Positions 47,850-56,585 of a DNA stretch of 64,000 nt are shown here, piece after piece. Position 1 is the first letter of the stretch, and each line of letters opens with the position of its first letter. Source of the DNA: Flavobacterium kingsejongi (GTDB taxonomy: Bacteria; Bacteroidota; Bacteroidia; Flavobacteriales; Flavobacteriaceae); NCBI RefSeq assembly GCF_003076475.1, contig NZ_CP020919.1, positions 2,914,001 through 2,978,000 on the forward strand, in the 5' to 3' direction. The position numbers and the translations under genes were made by a program. The notes beneath the pieces were generated by a model that searched no databases, was not told the origin of the DNA, and saw nothing but the letters and a program-made list of their open reading frames with translations.

Positions 47850-49633
47850 TTAGAAATCGAGGTCAAAGGTTTTTTTCAGGATTTCCAATGCCGGGTTGAT
47901 TTCATTCAGTCGGTTGAATTTATCCTGTGGGGTAAAGGCAAATTTAGTCTCTACCGTCTCATTCACCACTACTTCAATAGTGATGTCATGATTGTGGAGC
48001 TTACCTCTTAAATAGCCTAATAAGCCATGTTTTTCGGTATCAAAATCAAGTTTTGAACCCTCATTCGGCAATTCATGGATGATGGTCACGCCATTCTCAT
48101 GCATTTTAGGATCATTGATGAGGAGGTAGGTTTCCATGATCTTTTGGCCTTTATCACCCAATCGCTGTGCATATTTGTTCCATTGCAGCAACATATCGGT
48201 TTCGGTAAAAGCCTGGTTGATGAATTCCTGTTCTTCCCGTGCATAGAGCTTCTGGTTTTCCATCAGTTCGCGTTTGGCACGAATACTCGCTAAGGAGAAT
48301 GCCGAAACTTTCTTTTCGGGTACAGGAGGCATTCCATTTTGTGGCGCAGTGGTATTCGCGGTTTCCGATGCAGGAGCGGTGTTGGTTTCGGGTGTGGCCT
48401 CAGGTGGTGCTACCGGAGCAGGAGCCTGGGGTTCCGGAACTGGAATAGCAGCGGCAGCTGTAGCAGCTTTTGCAACAGGATCAGCAATAACAACAGGTTC
48501 CTTTACTTCTATGGAAGCCGTTTTATTGATAAAATAAAATGCGGGTATTATAAATTGGTCAACTTTTTTTTTTCTCCGTCATAAGTGACAGAGGCCAGTT
48601 GCATCAGGCAAAGCTCAACCAAAAGCCGTTGGTTTTGGCTCGTTTTGAATTTGAGGTCACAGTCATTGGCGATCTCAATTCCTTTGAGCAGGAAATCCTG
48701 GGAAGCCGTTTGCGACTGTGCCGCATACATTTGCTGTGCCTGTTCACCCGCTTCCAGCAGGGTGAGGGTAGACGGTGTTTTGCATACCAGCAGGTCCCGG
48801 AAGTGGGAAGCCAGTCCGGCAACAAAATGGTGCCCGTCAAAACCTTTCGAAAGGATATCGTTATACGCCAGCAGCAGTTCGGGGATTTTATTCTCCAAAA
48901 TCAGCTGGGTCATTTTAATGTAGTATTCGTAGTCCAGTACGTTTAGGTTTTCTGTAACGGCCTGGCGGGTAAGGTTGGTACCGCAATAGCTGACCACACG
49001 GTCAAAGATCGACAGTGCATCACGCATCGCACCATCAGCCTTTTGGGCAATGATATGCAGCGCATCATCCTCATAGGAAACACCCTGGCTTTTCGCAACC
49101 TCAGCAAGATGATCTTTGGCATCTTTAACCGTAATACGCTTAAAGTCGAAGATCTGGCATCGGGAGAGGATCGTCGGGATGATTTTGTGTTTTTCTGTCG
49201 TTGCCAAGATAAAGATAGCATGGCGTGGCGGTTCTTCCAGTGTTTTCAGGAAGGCATTGAATGCCGCCTGGGAGAGCATGTGCACCTCATCGATGATATA
49301 CACTTTGTATTTCCCGGTTTGTGGCGGGATACGAACCTGGTCAATCAGGCTCCGGATATCGTCTACCGAGTTATTGGAAGCCGCATCGAGTTCAAACACA
49401 TTAAAAGCAAAATCTTCGGTAGGGTCATCATAGCCTTCCTGGTTTATTTTACGGGCCAATATTCGGGCGCAGGTTGTTTTTCCCACACCACGGGGTCCGG
49501 TAAATAACAGCGCCTGGGCCAAATGATTGGTCTCGATCGCATTCAGTAAGGTATTGGTAATAGCCTGTTGGCCCACCACATCCTTAAAGGTCTGGGGACG
49601 GTATTTTCGGGCTGATACTATAAACTCTTCCAT
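47850..49633 (-). CDS. dnaX: DNA polymerase III subunit gamma/tau, frame broken at an A10 run
   Basis: The frame from 49633 encodes 361 residues (to 48548): SARKYRPQTFKDVVGQ, Walker A GPRGVGKTT (46-54), DEVHMLS, SRCQ and SLPK-type clamp-loader core. It then ends in EKKKLTNL just after ten A (48564-48573 as T on the plus strand). In the -1 frame the coding continues without stop through a Pro/Ala-rich linker to a C-terminal domain (160 residues, 47850-48332 and beyond) ending TFDLDF, giving tau of about 594 residues. Slippage at such an A-run produces gamma and tau in other bacteria. The zinc-binding cysteines of E. coli DnaX are absent, apart from one Cys. Confidence 0.88.
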
Positions 49634-49876
49634 AAATTTTTTGCAGTGGACAAATATAGCTTTAATAATTCAGGATTAAAAAAAATTGCGATTGAAAATT
49701 GATCGATTTTAGCCAGTCCGTATACGGTCATTTGAATCTTAGGGAATTAGGGAAATGCAGGTGGCTGTTTGGTAATTATTACTGCGGCGTAGCCTGTTTC
49801 CATTAAAATATTTATCTTGGCAAAAAATTAGAAACTCGACGATAATATTATAAATAGGCAACAGTAATTAGGTACT

Positions 49877-50536
49877 ATGAAAGAAAGGCAGAAAGCAATT
49901 ATTTTTGATATGGATGGTGTCGTTGTCGATTCCGAACACCTTTGGGCACAGGCGGAATACGAAGTCTTTACCGCACTGGGTGTGGAAGTGACCGAGGAAC
50001 TGGCCCTGATTACAAAATCAATGACTACCATCGGAGTGGCTTCATTTTGGTATGAGCGCTTTCCATGGGAAAAGACCACATTGCAGGAAGTGGAAGAGCT
50101 CGTTATTTCAAGGGTAATCGCGCTGATTGAAGCGGAACACTGCGAGATTGCGGGTATAAAATTGTTTCTGATGCAGCTGAAAGCAAAGGGCTACAAAATC
50201 GGATTGGCCACCAATTCCCCCTATAGGATCATTCCTGCTGTATTAGAGAAGGCCGGTATCGCCGACTATTTTGATACCATCGCTTCGGCAGAATTTGAGC
50301 CACACGGGAAACCACATCCCGGAATTTACCTGAGTGCTTCCAAAAAGCTGAATATCGACCCGGAATATTGTATTGCCATTGAGGATTCCTATTCCGGAAT
50401 GCTCGCAGCCAAGATGGCAGGCATGAAAGTCGTGGCTTTTACCAATGGTGGAAGTGCAGTAGACCTAAGCCTTGCCGATCACATTATTAATGAATATGAA
50501 AACCATGAAATGGAAGCATTCCACGCGCTGCTATAG
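49877..50536 (+). CDS. HAD-superfamily phosphatase (HxpB/YniC-like)
   Basis: 219 residues. HAD motif I IFDMDGVVVDSEHLW (10-24), motif II LATNSPY, motif III K and IEDSYSGMLAAKMAGMKV (motif IV). The cap domain is helical. Resembles sugar- and hexitol-phosphate phosphatases. The substrate cannot be assigned from sequence. Confidence 0.9.
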   Translation: MKERQKAIIFDMDGVVVDSEHLWAQAEYEVFTALGVEVTEELALITKSMTTIGVASFWYERFPWEKTTLQEVEELVISRVIALIEAEHCEIAGIKLFLMQLKAKGYKIGLATNSPYRIIPAVLEKAGIADYFDTIASAEFEPHGKPHPGIYLSASKKLNIDPEYCIAIEDSYSGMLAAKMAGMKVVAFTNGGSAVDLSLADHIINEYENHEMEAFHALL

Positions 50537-50738
50537 TATAAGGTACTTGTTTAAATAAGTATTTATTATAGCGATCAACTTTGATAGTACTTATTAATTT
50601 GTGTCCTGATTATCGACAAAAGGATTTAGAGCAGAACGGCTATTAATAACAAACGATTCCGAAGACCATAAATCTAAAAATCGTAGAGTCTAGTTAGTGA
50701 GGATGAATTAATAGAAAAGTGGTTTTCGAAATAGTAGC

Positions 50739-50778
50739 AGCAGGCACTAAACTAGTAAGTATAGTGCCTGCTTTTTTC
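50739..50778 (+). terminator. Strong rho-independent terminator upstream of the ars operon
   Basis: Stem AGCAGGCACTA (50739-50749), 12-base loop, TAGTGCCTGCT (50762-50772) then T6. It isolates the ars promoter from upstream transcription. Confidence 0.9.
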
Positions 50779-50829
50779 GTTTAGTCGTGGCACTTCAGAA
50801 TGCTAATTTTAAATTTTGTGTGATTTAGT

Positions 50830-50866
50830 TTGGCCACATTGAAAGTGTATCGTAATATTGCAATAT
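50830..50866 (+). promoter_or_regulatory. ars promoter with operator
   Basis: TTG (50830-50832), 20-base spacer and TAATATTG (50853-50860; 7 of 8 to TAnnTTTG). A perfect 12-base palindrome ATATTGCAATAT (50855-50866) overlaps the -7 region and ends 12 bases before arsR. This is the likely ArsR binding site and fits repression in the absence of arsenite. Confidence 0.6.
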
Positions 50867-50878
50867 AAAAATATAACA

Positions 50879-51211
50879 ATGGGAGCAACTAAGACAGATT
50901 ACTTTACAGCACAACAAAACGACCTGGCAATTTTGGCGAAAGCCTTAGGGCATCCGGCCCGTATTGCCATCCTGGAATATTTGATGACAGTAGATACCTG
51001 CATCTGTGGCGATATTGTCAACGAATTGCCATTGGCACAGCCAACAGTGTCACAACATTTAAAGGAACTTAAAAACGCAGGGCTTATAAAAGGCAGTATT
51101 GAAGGCAATGCCATTTGCTATTGTATCAACGAACCTGGATTTGAAAAGATCAAAGGTTTTTTTCAGCACGTAACCGATTACCTTCAGAAAAAGAAAACCG
51201 ATTGTTGTTAA
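50879..51211 (+). CDS. arsR: ArsR family metal-responsive repressor
   Basis: 110 residues from the ATG at 50879 (a TTG seven codons upstream is rejected). Winged helix with the DNA-binding helix [18 protein letters not shown] (about 50-67). The inducer site TCICGDIV at about 35-42 has the paired Cys pattern of arsenite sensors; further Cys residues are at the C-terminal KKKTDCC. It heads an operon of arsR, DUF6428 gene and acr3. Confidence 0.92.
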   Translation: MGATKTDYFTAQQNDLAILAKALGHPARIAILEYLMTVDTCICGDIVNELPLAQPTVSQHLKELKNAGLIKGSIEGNAICYCINEPGFEKIKGFFQHVTDYLQKKKTDCC

Positions 51212-51231
51212 ATCATTTAAAAATAAAAAAT

Positions 51232-51705
51232 ATGAAACTATCAGAAATAAAAAAGCATTTAGAAACTTTGGAAGCCGTAAATTTTATGCTCCCTGACGGA
51301 TCCTTTGTTCCGGAATATTTTCACGTAACCGAAGTGGGGCTAATCACGAAACACTTTATCGATTGTGGCGGAACAGTACGAAAAGAAACGGTTGTGAATT
51401 TCCAGCTGTGGGATGCCAACGATTACGACCACCGATTGAAACCGGAAAAATTACTCAGTATAATTGGACTATCAGAAAAAGTATTGGGTATTCAAGATTA
51501 TGAAATCGAAGTGGAATACCAAAACATCACAATTGGCAAATACGACCTTGGCTTCAACGGTGAAAATTTCCAACTCATCAACAAACAGACTGCGTGCTTA
51601 GCACAGGAACAATGTGGAATCCCTTCGGGTCAACAAAAAAGCAGTGCATCCGAAAGTAATCCTACAAATCCCAATAGCTGTACTCCCGGGGGCGGCTGTT
51701 GCTAA
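51232..51705 (+). CDS. DUF6428 family protein of the arsenic operon
   Basis: 157 residues from the ATG at 51232. N-terminal [46 protein letters not shown] is typical of this family, which recurs next to arsenic resistance genes. The C-terminus is rich in Cys ([18 protein letters not shown]), suggesting metal or arsenite binding. It starts 20 bases after arsR and ends 10 bases before acr3. Its exact role is unknown. Confidence 0.85.
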   Translation: MKLSEIKKHLETLEAVNFMLPDGSFVPEYFHVTEVGLITKHFIDCGGTVRKETVVNFQLWDANDYDHRLKPEKLLSIIGLSEKVLGIQDYEIEVEYQNITIGKYDLGFNGENFQLINKQTACLAQEQCGIPSGQQKSSASESNPTNPNSCTPGGGCC

Positions 51706-51715
51706 TTGCAAAGAG

Positions 51716-52780
51716 ATGGCAGCAACTAACTGTGCCCCTGCGGCAGAAAGAAAAAAGCTGGGATTTTTGGATCGATTCCTTACCTTATGGATTTTCCTCG
51801 CCATGGCTTTCGGTGTGGCTATAGGTTATTATATCCCTTCCAGCAGTGAATTGATCAATTCATTTTCCAGCGGTACCACCAATATCCCTTTGGCTATAGG
51901 GCTGATCCTGATGATGTACCCGCCCTTAGCTAAAGTAAATTATGGCAAGATGGGAGCCGTATTTAAAAATACCAAAATCCTGGGAGCCTCATTATTCTTA
52001 AATTGGATTGTAGGGCCAATCCTGATGTTCGTTTTGGCCTTGCTTTTCCTTAATGGCTATCCCGAATACATGATCGGCCTCATTCTGATTGGCCTGGCAA
52101 GGTGTATCGCGATGGTGGTGGTATGGAATGACCTGGCAGAAGGAAACAGGGAATATGCTGCCGGGCTTATTGCTTTAAACAGTGTATTCCAGGTATTTTT
52201 ATACAGTGTATATGCCTATATCTTTATAACGGTATTGCCCTCCTGGTTTGGCTATAAAGGTTTTGATGTTACGATCAGCATCGGGCAAATTGCCGAAAGT
52301 GTCGGCATTTATTTAGGGATTCCATTCGCCCTGGGCATCCTTAGCCGTTATGTTCTCATCCGCAGCAAAGGGGAAGCATGGTTTACGAACCGATACATTC
52401 CGGCGATAGCCCCCATAACACTTATTGCGTTATTGTTTACGATAGTAGTCATGTTCAGCTTAAAAGGAGAACTGATTGTACAGATTCCTATGGATGTGAT
52501 CCGGATAGCGATTCCATTGGTGCTCTATTTCACCCTGATGTTTGTACTGAGCTTTTTTACAGGCAAATATTTTGGTGCCGATTATGCTAAAAGTGCTTCC
52601 ATTGCTTTTACCGCAACGGGCAATAATTTCGAATTGGCGATAGCCGTTGCAATTGGTGTTTTTGGCATCAATAGCGGGCAGGCTTTTGCCGGTGTGATTG
52701 GCCCATTAGTTGAAGTGCCGGCATTAATTGCATTGGTCAACCTGGCGTTTTGGTTCCGGAAAAAATATTACATAGCGTAA
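51716..52780 (+). CDS. acr3: ACR3-family arsenite efflux transporter
   Basis: 354 residues from the ATG at 51716 (an in-frame ATG at 51614 overlaps the upstream gene). About ten membrane helices. Markers: [62 protein letters not shown] (the conserved Cys of ACR3 helices), [20 protein letters not shown]. It exports As(III) with a proton gradient. No arsenate reductase gene lies in this operon, unusual for a complete ars set. Confidence 0.95.
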   Translation: MAATNCAPAAERKKLGFLDRFLTLWIFLAMAFGVAIGYYIPSSSELINSFSSGTTNIPLAIGLILMMYPPLAKVNYGKMGAVFKNTKILGASLFLNWIVGPILMFVLALLFLNGYPEYMIGLILIGLARCIAMVVVWNDLAEGNREYAAGLIALNSVFQVFLYSVYAYIFITVLPSWFGYKGFDVTISIGQIAESVGIYLGIPFALGILSRYVLIRSKGEAWFTNRYIPAIAPITLIALLFTIVVMFSLKGELIVQIPMDVIRIAIPLVLYFTLMFVLSFFTGKYFGADYAKSASIAFTATGNNFELAIAVAIGVFGINSGQAFAGVIGPLVEVPALIALVNLAFWFRKKYYIA

Positions 52781-52804
52781 GTATAATAATAAAGCATAAC
52801 TAAA

Positions 52805-52832
52805 AATCCCGGAAGTGAAAGCTTCCGGGATT
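52805..52832. terminator. Terminator between acr3 and the NmrA-like gene
   Basis: Stem AATCCCGGAAG (52805-52815), loop TGAAAG, CTTCCGGGATT. It serves the convergent genes on both sides. Confidence 0.85.
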
Positions 52833-52841
52833 CTGGTTTAA

Positions 52842-53717
52842 TTAGTACTGTGATGCAAATTCCTTGGCAAAATCTTCCAGTTTGGTTTTGGACAGTTCCG
52901 GTTTGTTCTTGTTATAATCGATCCAGAGTTTTCCCGTCCGGATGGCATCACCCATTTCCACATAATTTTTGGCCACTTCTTCTGGCAATCCCGCCTGGAC
53001 CATTCCGTCGAATGCCTGTTCGTTGGTAAATTCAATCCAGGGCAATTCCGGTTTTCCGATAGCTGCCCCCAGTACGCTTGCTACTTCGCCTGCCGTACGT
53101 TCGTCACTGGTGATATAACGGATGCTTTTACCCGTAAAAGGCTCCTGTATGATAGTCGCGGCAACGGCAGCGATATCATTAAGATGTGCCATAACCATAG
53201 TATCAGCGGCACCCACATTACTGCCCATGATACCCGCATGCTTGATCATGTCGATACTCGCATAAAAGTTGGTAAAGAAATAAGCCGGGCGCAGGTGGAC
53301 AATCGCAACACCTTCCAGGGCATTATAAAGTTGTTCCACATCATGCAACCCTTTAATGGGGCCTGTACCATCAGTATGATCGGCACCAATGCTGCTGAGG
53401 TTTACCACATGCTGCACTCCCGCCGCCTGGATTGCCTGGGCATAGATTTTTCCCGTTCCCGAAATGTATTCCCGGTAATTGGTGGTCGCAAAAGTAGGAG
53501 GGACCATCGTATAAATAGCATCTGCACCCGTAAAAGCTTTGGTTATAAATTCCAAGTCGTCTACCGATCCAATAGCCGGGATAGCACCCAGTGCTGTGAT
53601 CGCTTCCGCTTTGTCCGGATTGCTGGAAATGAGGGTTACCGTATGTCCTGCTTTAACTAAGGTGGTTGCTAAAGGTTTGCTGATCTTGCCCAATGATCCT
53701 GTTATCGTAAATTTCAT
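52842..53717 (-). CDS. NmrA-like NAD(P)-binding protein
   Basis: 291 residues from the ATG at 53717. Rossmann glycine motif in KFTITGSLGKISKPLATTLVKAGHTVTLISSN (1-33), then DAIYTMVPPTF, VNLSSIGADHTDGTGPIKG, LRPAYFFTNF. Similar to NmrA/SDR-atypical NAD(P)H-sensing or quinone reductase proteins. It is divergently transcribed from an HxlR-type regulator through overlapping promoters, so that regulator is its likely controller. Confidence 0.85.
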   Translation of the reverse strand: MKFTITGSLGKISKPLATTLVKAGHTVTLISSNPDKAEAITALGAIPAIGSVDDLEFITKAFTGADAIYTMVPPTFATTNYREYISGTGKIYAQAIQAAGVQHVVNLSSIGADHTDGTGPIKGLHDVEQLYNALEGVAIVHLRPAYFFTNFYASIDMIKHAGIMGSNVGAADTMVMAHLNDIAAVAATIIQEPFTGKSIRYITSDERTAGEVASVLGAAIGKPELPWIEFTNEQAFDGMVQAGLPEEVAKNYVEMGDAIRTGKLWIDYNKNKPELSKTKLEDFAKEFASQY

Positions 53718-53729
53718 GTCTTTATTATT

Positions 53730-53775
53730 TTGATTATTGAAATACAAAGGTATCTTTGTACTTACTTTTATACAA
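53730..53775. promoter_or_regulatory. Overlapping divergent promoters of the NmrA-like and HxlR genes
   Basis: Plus strand: TTG (53730-53732), 18 bases, TATCTTTG (53751-53758). Minus strand: TAC C TTTG at 53752-53745, with its TTG opposite CAA (53773-53775), 20 bases apart. Both -7 boxes share the near-perfect palindrome TACAAAGGTATCTTTGTA (53743-53760). Direct repeats GTACTTAC (53758-53765 and 53776-53783) lie next to it and may be regulator half-sites. Confidence 0.7.
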
Positions 53776-53798
53776 GTACTTACCCTAAAGTATGTAGC

Positions 53799-54158
53799 AT
53801 GACACAAATCAAGGAGAGTTCGACTCACAATTACAATAAGGAACGCGCCATTAACAAATGCCCGATCAATTTCGTGATGAGTAAGATTGGAGGGTATTGG
53901 AAACCGCTGATTATCTATCAGCTGATGAGTGGCCCCAAGCGGTATAGCGAACTCCGGAGAGCCATTCCCGATGTTACCGAAAAAATGCTGATCCAGCATT
54001 TAAAACAATTGGAAGCCGATGATCTCGTGATCCGGGAAGCTAAGCCTGTCGTGCCGCCTTTTGTAACCTATAGTTTGAGTGCTTCCGGGAGGGAACTCAG
54101 CCATACACTCGAAGCGATGGCCGAATGGGGGCTACGGTATAATACAGAGGCATTGTAG
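53799..54158 (+). CDS. HxlR family transcriptional regulator
   Basis: 119 residues from the ATG at 53799. Winged helix domain: CPINFVMSKIGGYWKPLIIYQLMSGPKRYSELRRAIPDVTEKMLIQHLKQLEADDLVIREA. HxlR proteins are dimeric winged-helix regulators that often respond to thiols, quinones or aldehydes. The gene shares a promoter region with the NmrA-like oxidoreductase gene on the other strand. Confidence 0.93.
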   Translation: MTQIKESSTHNYNKERAINKCPINFVMSKIGGYWKPLIIYQLMSGPKRYSELRRAIPDVTEKMLIQHLKQLEADDLVIREAKPVVPPFVTYSLSASGRELSHTLEAMAEWGLRYNTEAL

Positions 54159-54220
54159 CGATTATTATAGAAGTAATGAATAGATTCAGGAAATGTACTT
54201 GCTTGTTTACTTAGGGATCT

Positions 54221-54242
54221 TATTCCTCAGCATAAAACTCCT
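54221..54242. repeat. 22-bp direct repeat, left boundary of the ATPase/TOPRIM cassette
   Basis: Starts TATTCCTCAGCATAAAA and is identical to 56587-56608. The right copy is the last codons of the SUKH gene; this copy lies in non-coding DNA after the HxlR gene. On the minus strand it would also encode a ...EFYAEE ending with a stop, so it looks like the displaced original 3' end of the SUKH gene. Confidence 0.85.
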
Positions 54243-54355
54243 ATTCGAATTATTTATTTAATATATTACAGATTCAAAATAATGTCAACATGTGGACTTT
54301 GGTACAATAAAATTTAAAATACTTTACTTCTTATTATAAAAATATATTTACTAAG

Positions 54356-54982
54356 CTATGATAAAAAAGTGCTCATTATTTTTTTGAGACTTTTTTCAAA
54401 GTCAATGAAAGAATCTAAACTTCTCAATGGGGAATAATCATCAATGTTTTCAGATAATAAATGTACAGTTTCATGAGGATTGAATTTATCTAAATTACGG
54501 CCTTTTAGTCCACTCACTTCTTTCAATAAATCATGTAGTATTGATTTAGGGTTTGTTTCTTTTTCGAGCATTTTTAATGTAGGTAGTTGTATAGATTTCT
54601 TATAATTCCTATTTCCAGCAGCTTTTTTGATGGCGTCTGTATCAATTAATAACCAAGTCTCCATCATTCTAACCGGTATGATTGGTATAGTTACGGCTTT
54701 TATTTCGGGTGTTAATTGTTTATCTAACTCAAGTTTTCGTGATTCTATATCATGGGACTCAGCATCTCTGTGTAAAAACAAAATTTGAAAAGGAAAAAGT
54801 TGCTCTGCCATTTTTATTTTGCTTTTTAAATCTTTAGGAGGCTTTTGAAGATTTCTAAAATCTGCAAACTGACTTTCGATGGCAATTTTTGGGTATAAAT
54901 CATTTAGAGACCAGTCTATAATTCTAATTAAATTTTTATCTGAACTGCCATCAGCTATAAGAGTATATTTTAGTTCTGTCAT
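54356..54982 (-). CDS. DUF4276/TOPRIM-like putative nuclease, partner of the AAA ATPase
   Basis: 208 residues. The N-terminus IADGSSDKNLIRIIDWSLND resembles the first TOPRIM strand, LHRDAESHD provides the acidic pair (about 72-78), and IPVRMMETWLLID is the characteristic following motif of DUF4276-like proteins. TOPRIM-like partners of ATPases are effector nucleases in OLD- and PARIS-like anti-phage systems. It starts 4 bases after the ATPase gene stop and is co-transcribed with it. AT-rich codon use sets it apart from the core genome. Function is inferred. Confidence 0.75.
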   Translation of the reverse strand: MTELKYTLIADGSSDKNLIRIIDWSLNDLYPKIAIESQFADFRNLQKPPKDLKSKIKMAEQLFPFQILFLHRDAESHDIESRKLELDKQLTPEIKAVTIPIIPVRMMETWLLIDTDAIKKAAGNRNYKKSIQLPTLKMLEKETNPKSILHDLLKEVSGLKGRNLDKFNPHETVHLLSENIDDYSPLRSLDSFIDFEKSLKKIMSTFLS

Positions 54983-54986
54983 AAAA

Positions 54987-56425
54987 TTATGATTGAAAAT
55001 TTAACCTCAGTTGATCAATACTTTCGCCAACTGTCCTTTTACCATTACCTTTATCTTTTTTAGGATTTGGATTATGTATATAACCTTTGTCTAAATATGA
55101 TATTATTTCACCAATACTTGTATGTTCAGCTAAGCCGTTTTCAGTTTTCCAAGTATTTTGTAATGCAGAAAAAGCGGTTCTATTTATCTTCATTTCGAAT
55201 TCAGACATGTACATTTCTTTTTTCTTCGCTAAATACAAGCTTTCATCTGGTACTGCACTAACTACGATCGGTGAGTGGGTATTAATTATAACTTGACGTA
55301 ACGGGTTATCATCATCAACAGGGTAATCAGTATCGCTAGCCATACCTTTAAGTAATTCAACCATTTCATTAACCTTTTTTGGATTTATTCCATTTTCAGG
55401 TTCTTCTAAGCATATCAATCCACTGCTGTTACTGTCTAATTCGATAACTGCTAGTCCTAAGAATCTTAATGTTCCATCCGAAAGAGATTGTGCAGGTAAT
55501 GTAAGACCTCCTTTAAAACCTAACTGTAATGTTAATAAATCTCGTTTTTCATCCTTATCAACAGATATCTCATTTACCTCTTCAACAAGACCTTTTAATT
55601 TATTTGTTAGTTTTTGGTATATGTCTTCTTTTTCTTTATCTAAATGTAGCCTATACAAAGTTGCAGGAAGATTGGAACCGTTTGGTTTAATTTCAGCATT
55701 CTTAATTTCATAAACAAAATTTGGTTGTCTTAAGGCACTTGGTTCAAATTGAAGCATCATCCAATGACGCATCTCTTTTCTCGCTAAAAAGGCTGTTGGA
55801 GATTCAGCAGTTACTGTAGAGAGAAGTGTTCTTGGCATCTTTTGCGCTATGAAATCTGTAGTTCGCCCTTTGTTGCCATCCTGATGCAATTTTATTTTTT
55901 CCCCTTCTGAAGAAATAAATGGAATTTTAGTAGATCTTCTACCATGTAATAAAGAATTTAGCCATGATTTTTCATAACTAAAATGTAGATTTTTTTTTGT
56001 CTCAGTTTGAGTAATAGGTAAGAGTTGTTCAGAAACGATTTCAATAGGTTCATTAACACCATTGTCATTGAGCTTTAAAGTTAGGAAATATCTCAATGTT
56101 GTTATAGTTGCCTCAGCAACTTGACCTAAATCATCTTCAGCTTTTAATGGTACTATCATGTCAATTTCAAATGACATTTCTTTTAGATACTTTGAGCCAT
56201 TTCTAAAAAAAATATCTTGTATATTTGAGTGTTTTTGATCTTCACTACGGATTGATTTAGCAGAATGTAATATAGTATTGTCCGCTAAATGAGATAAAAA
56301 AATTAATGCATCAAAAAAGTTTGATTTTCCAATCGCATTTGCTCCAGCAATACATGTAAATGGACCAAAAAAAGTTCAGTATTAACTAAGCTTTTAAAAC
56401 CATTAATTTTAATCCTTGTAATCAT
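54987..56425 (-). pseudogene. AAA/ABC-type ATPase of the two-gene cassette, frameshifted near the N-terminus
   Basis: The ATG at 56425 starts MITRIKINGFKSLVNTEL, then 7 T (plus-strand A at 56367-56373) break the frame; 8 T would keep it. Beyond the break the frame gives FGPFTCIAGANAIGKSN (Walker A), and the open frame from 56177 has SDGTLRFLGLAVIE, Walker B LICLEEPENG and H-loop INTHSPIVV. This is the AAA_21/SMC-like organisation of OLD-type ATPases. About 478 residues if repaired. The break may be real inactivation, phase variation or a sequencing error. AT-rich, in contrast to flanking genes. Confidence 0.85.
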
Positions 56426-56585
56426 AATTTTATAGGTACGTTATCTTAGATTGTTGCAGTTTTATTTTAAACATTTTCAAAATTACAATTTATATAATCT
56501 AAAACTTAAAATATTATAACTAAATATTATACAATTAATTAAAAAAGTAAAATCTATTTGTAGGTGAATTGATAAAAATTAACTA

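Larger units (their letters stand above)
50537..50878. other. 342-base intergenic region with an isolated strong terminator
   Basis: AT-rich and without a coding frame of note. It contains a strong hairpin-plus-T terminator (50739-50778) that is 200 bases away from the upstream gene, and the ars promoter/operator region (50830-50866). The distance makes a small untranslated RNA ending at the hairpin conceivable, but no clear TAnnTTTG promoter was found. Confidence 0.5.
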
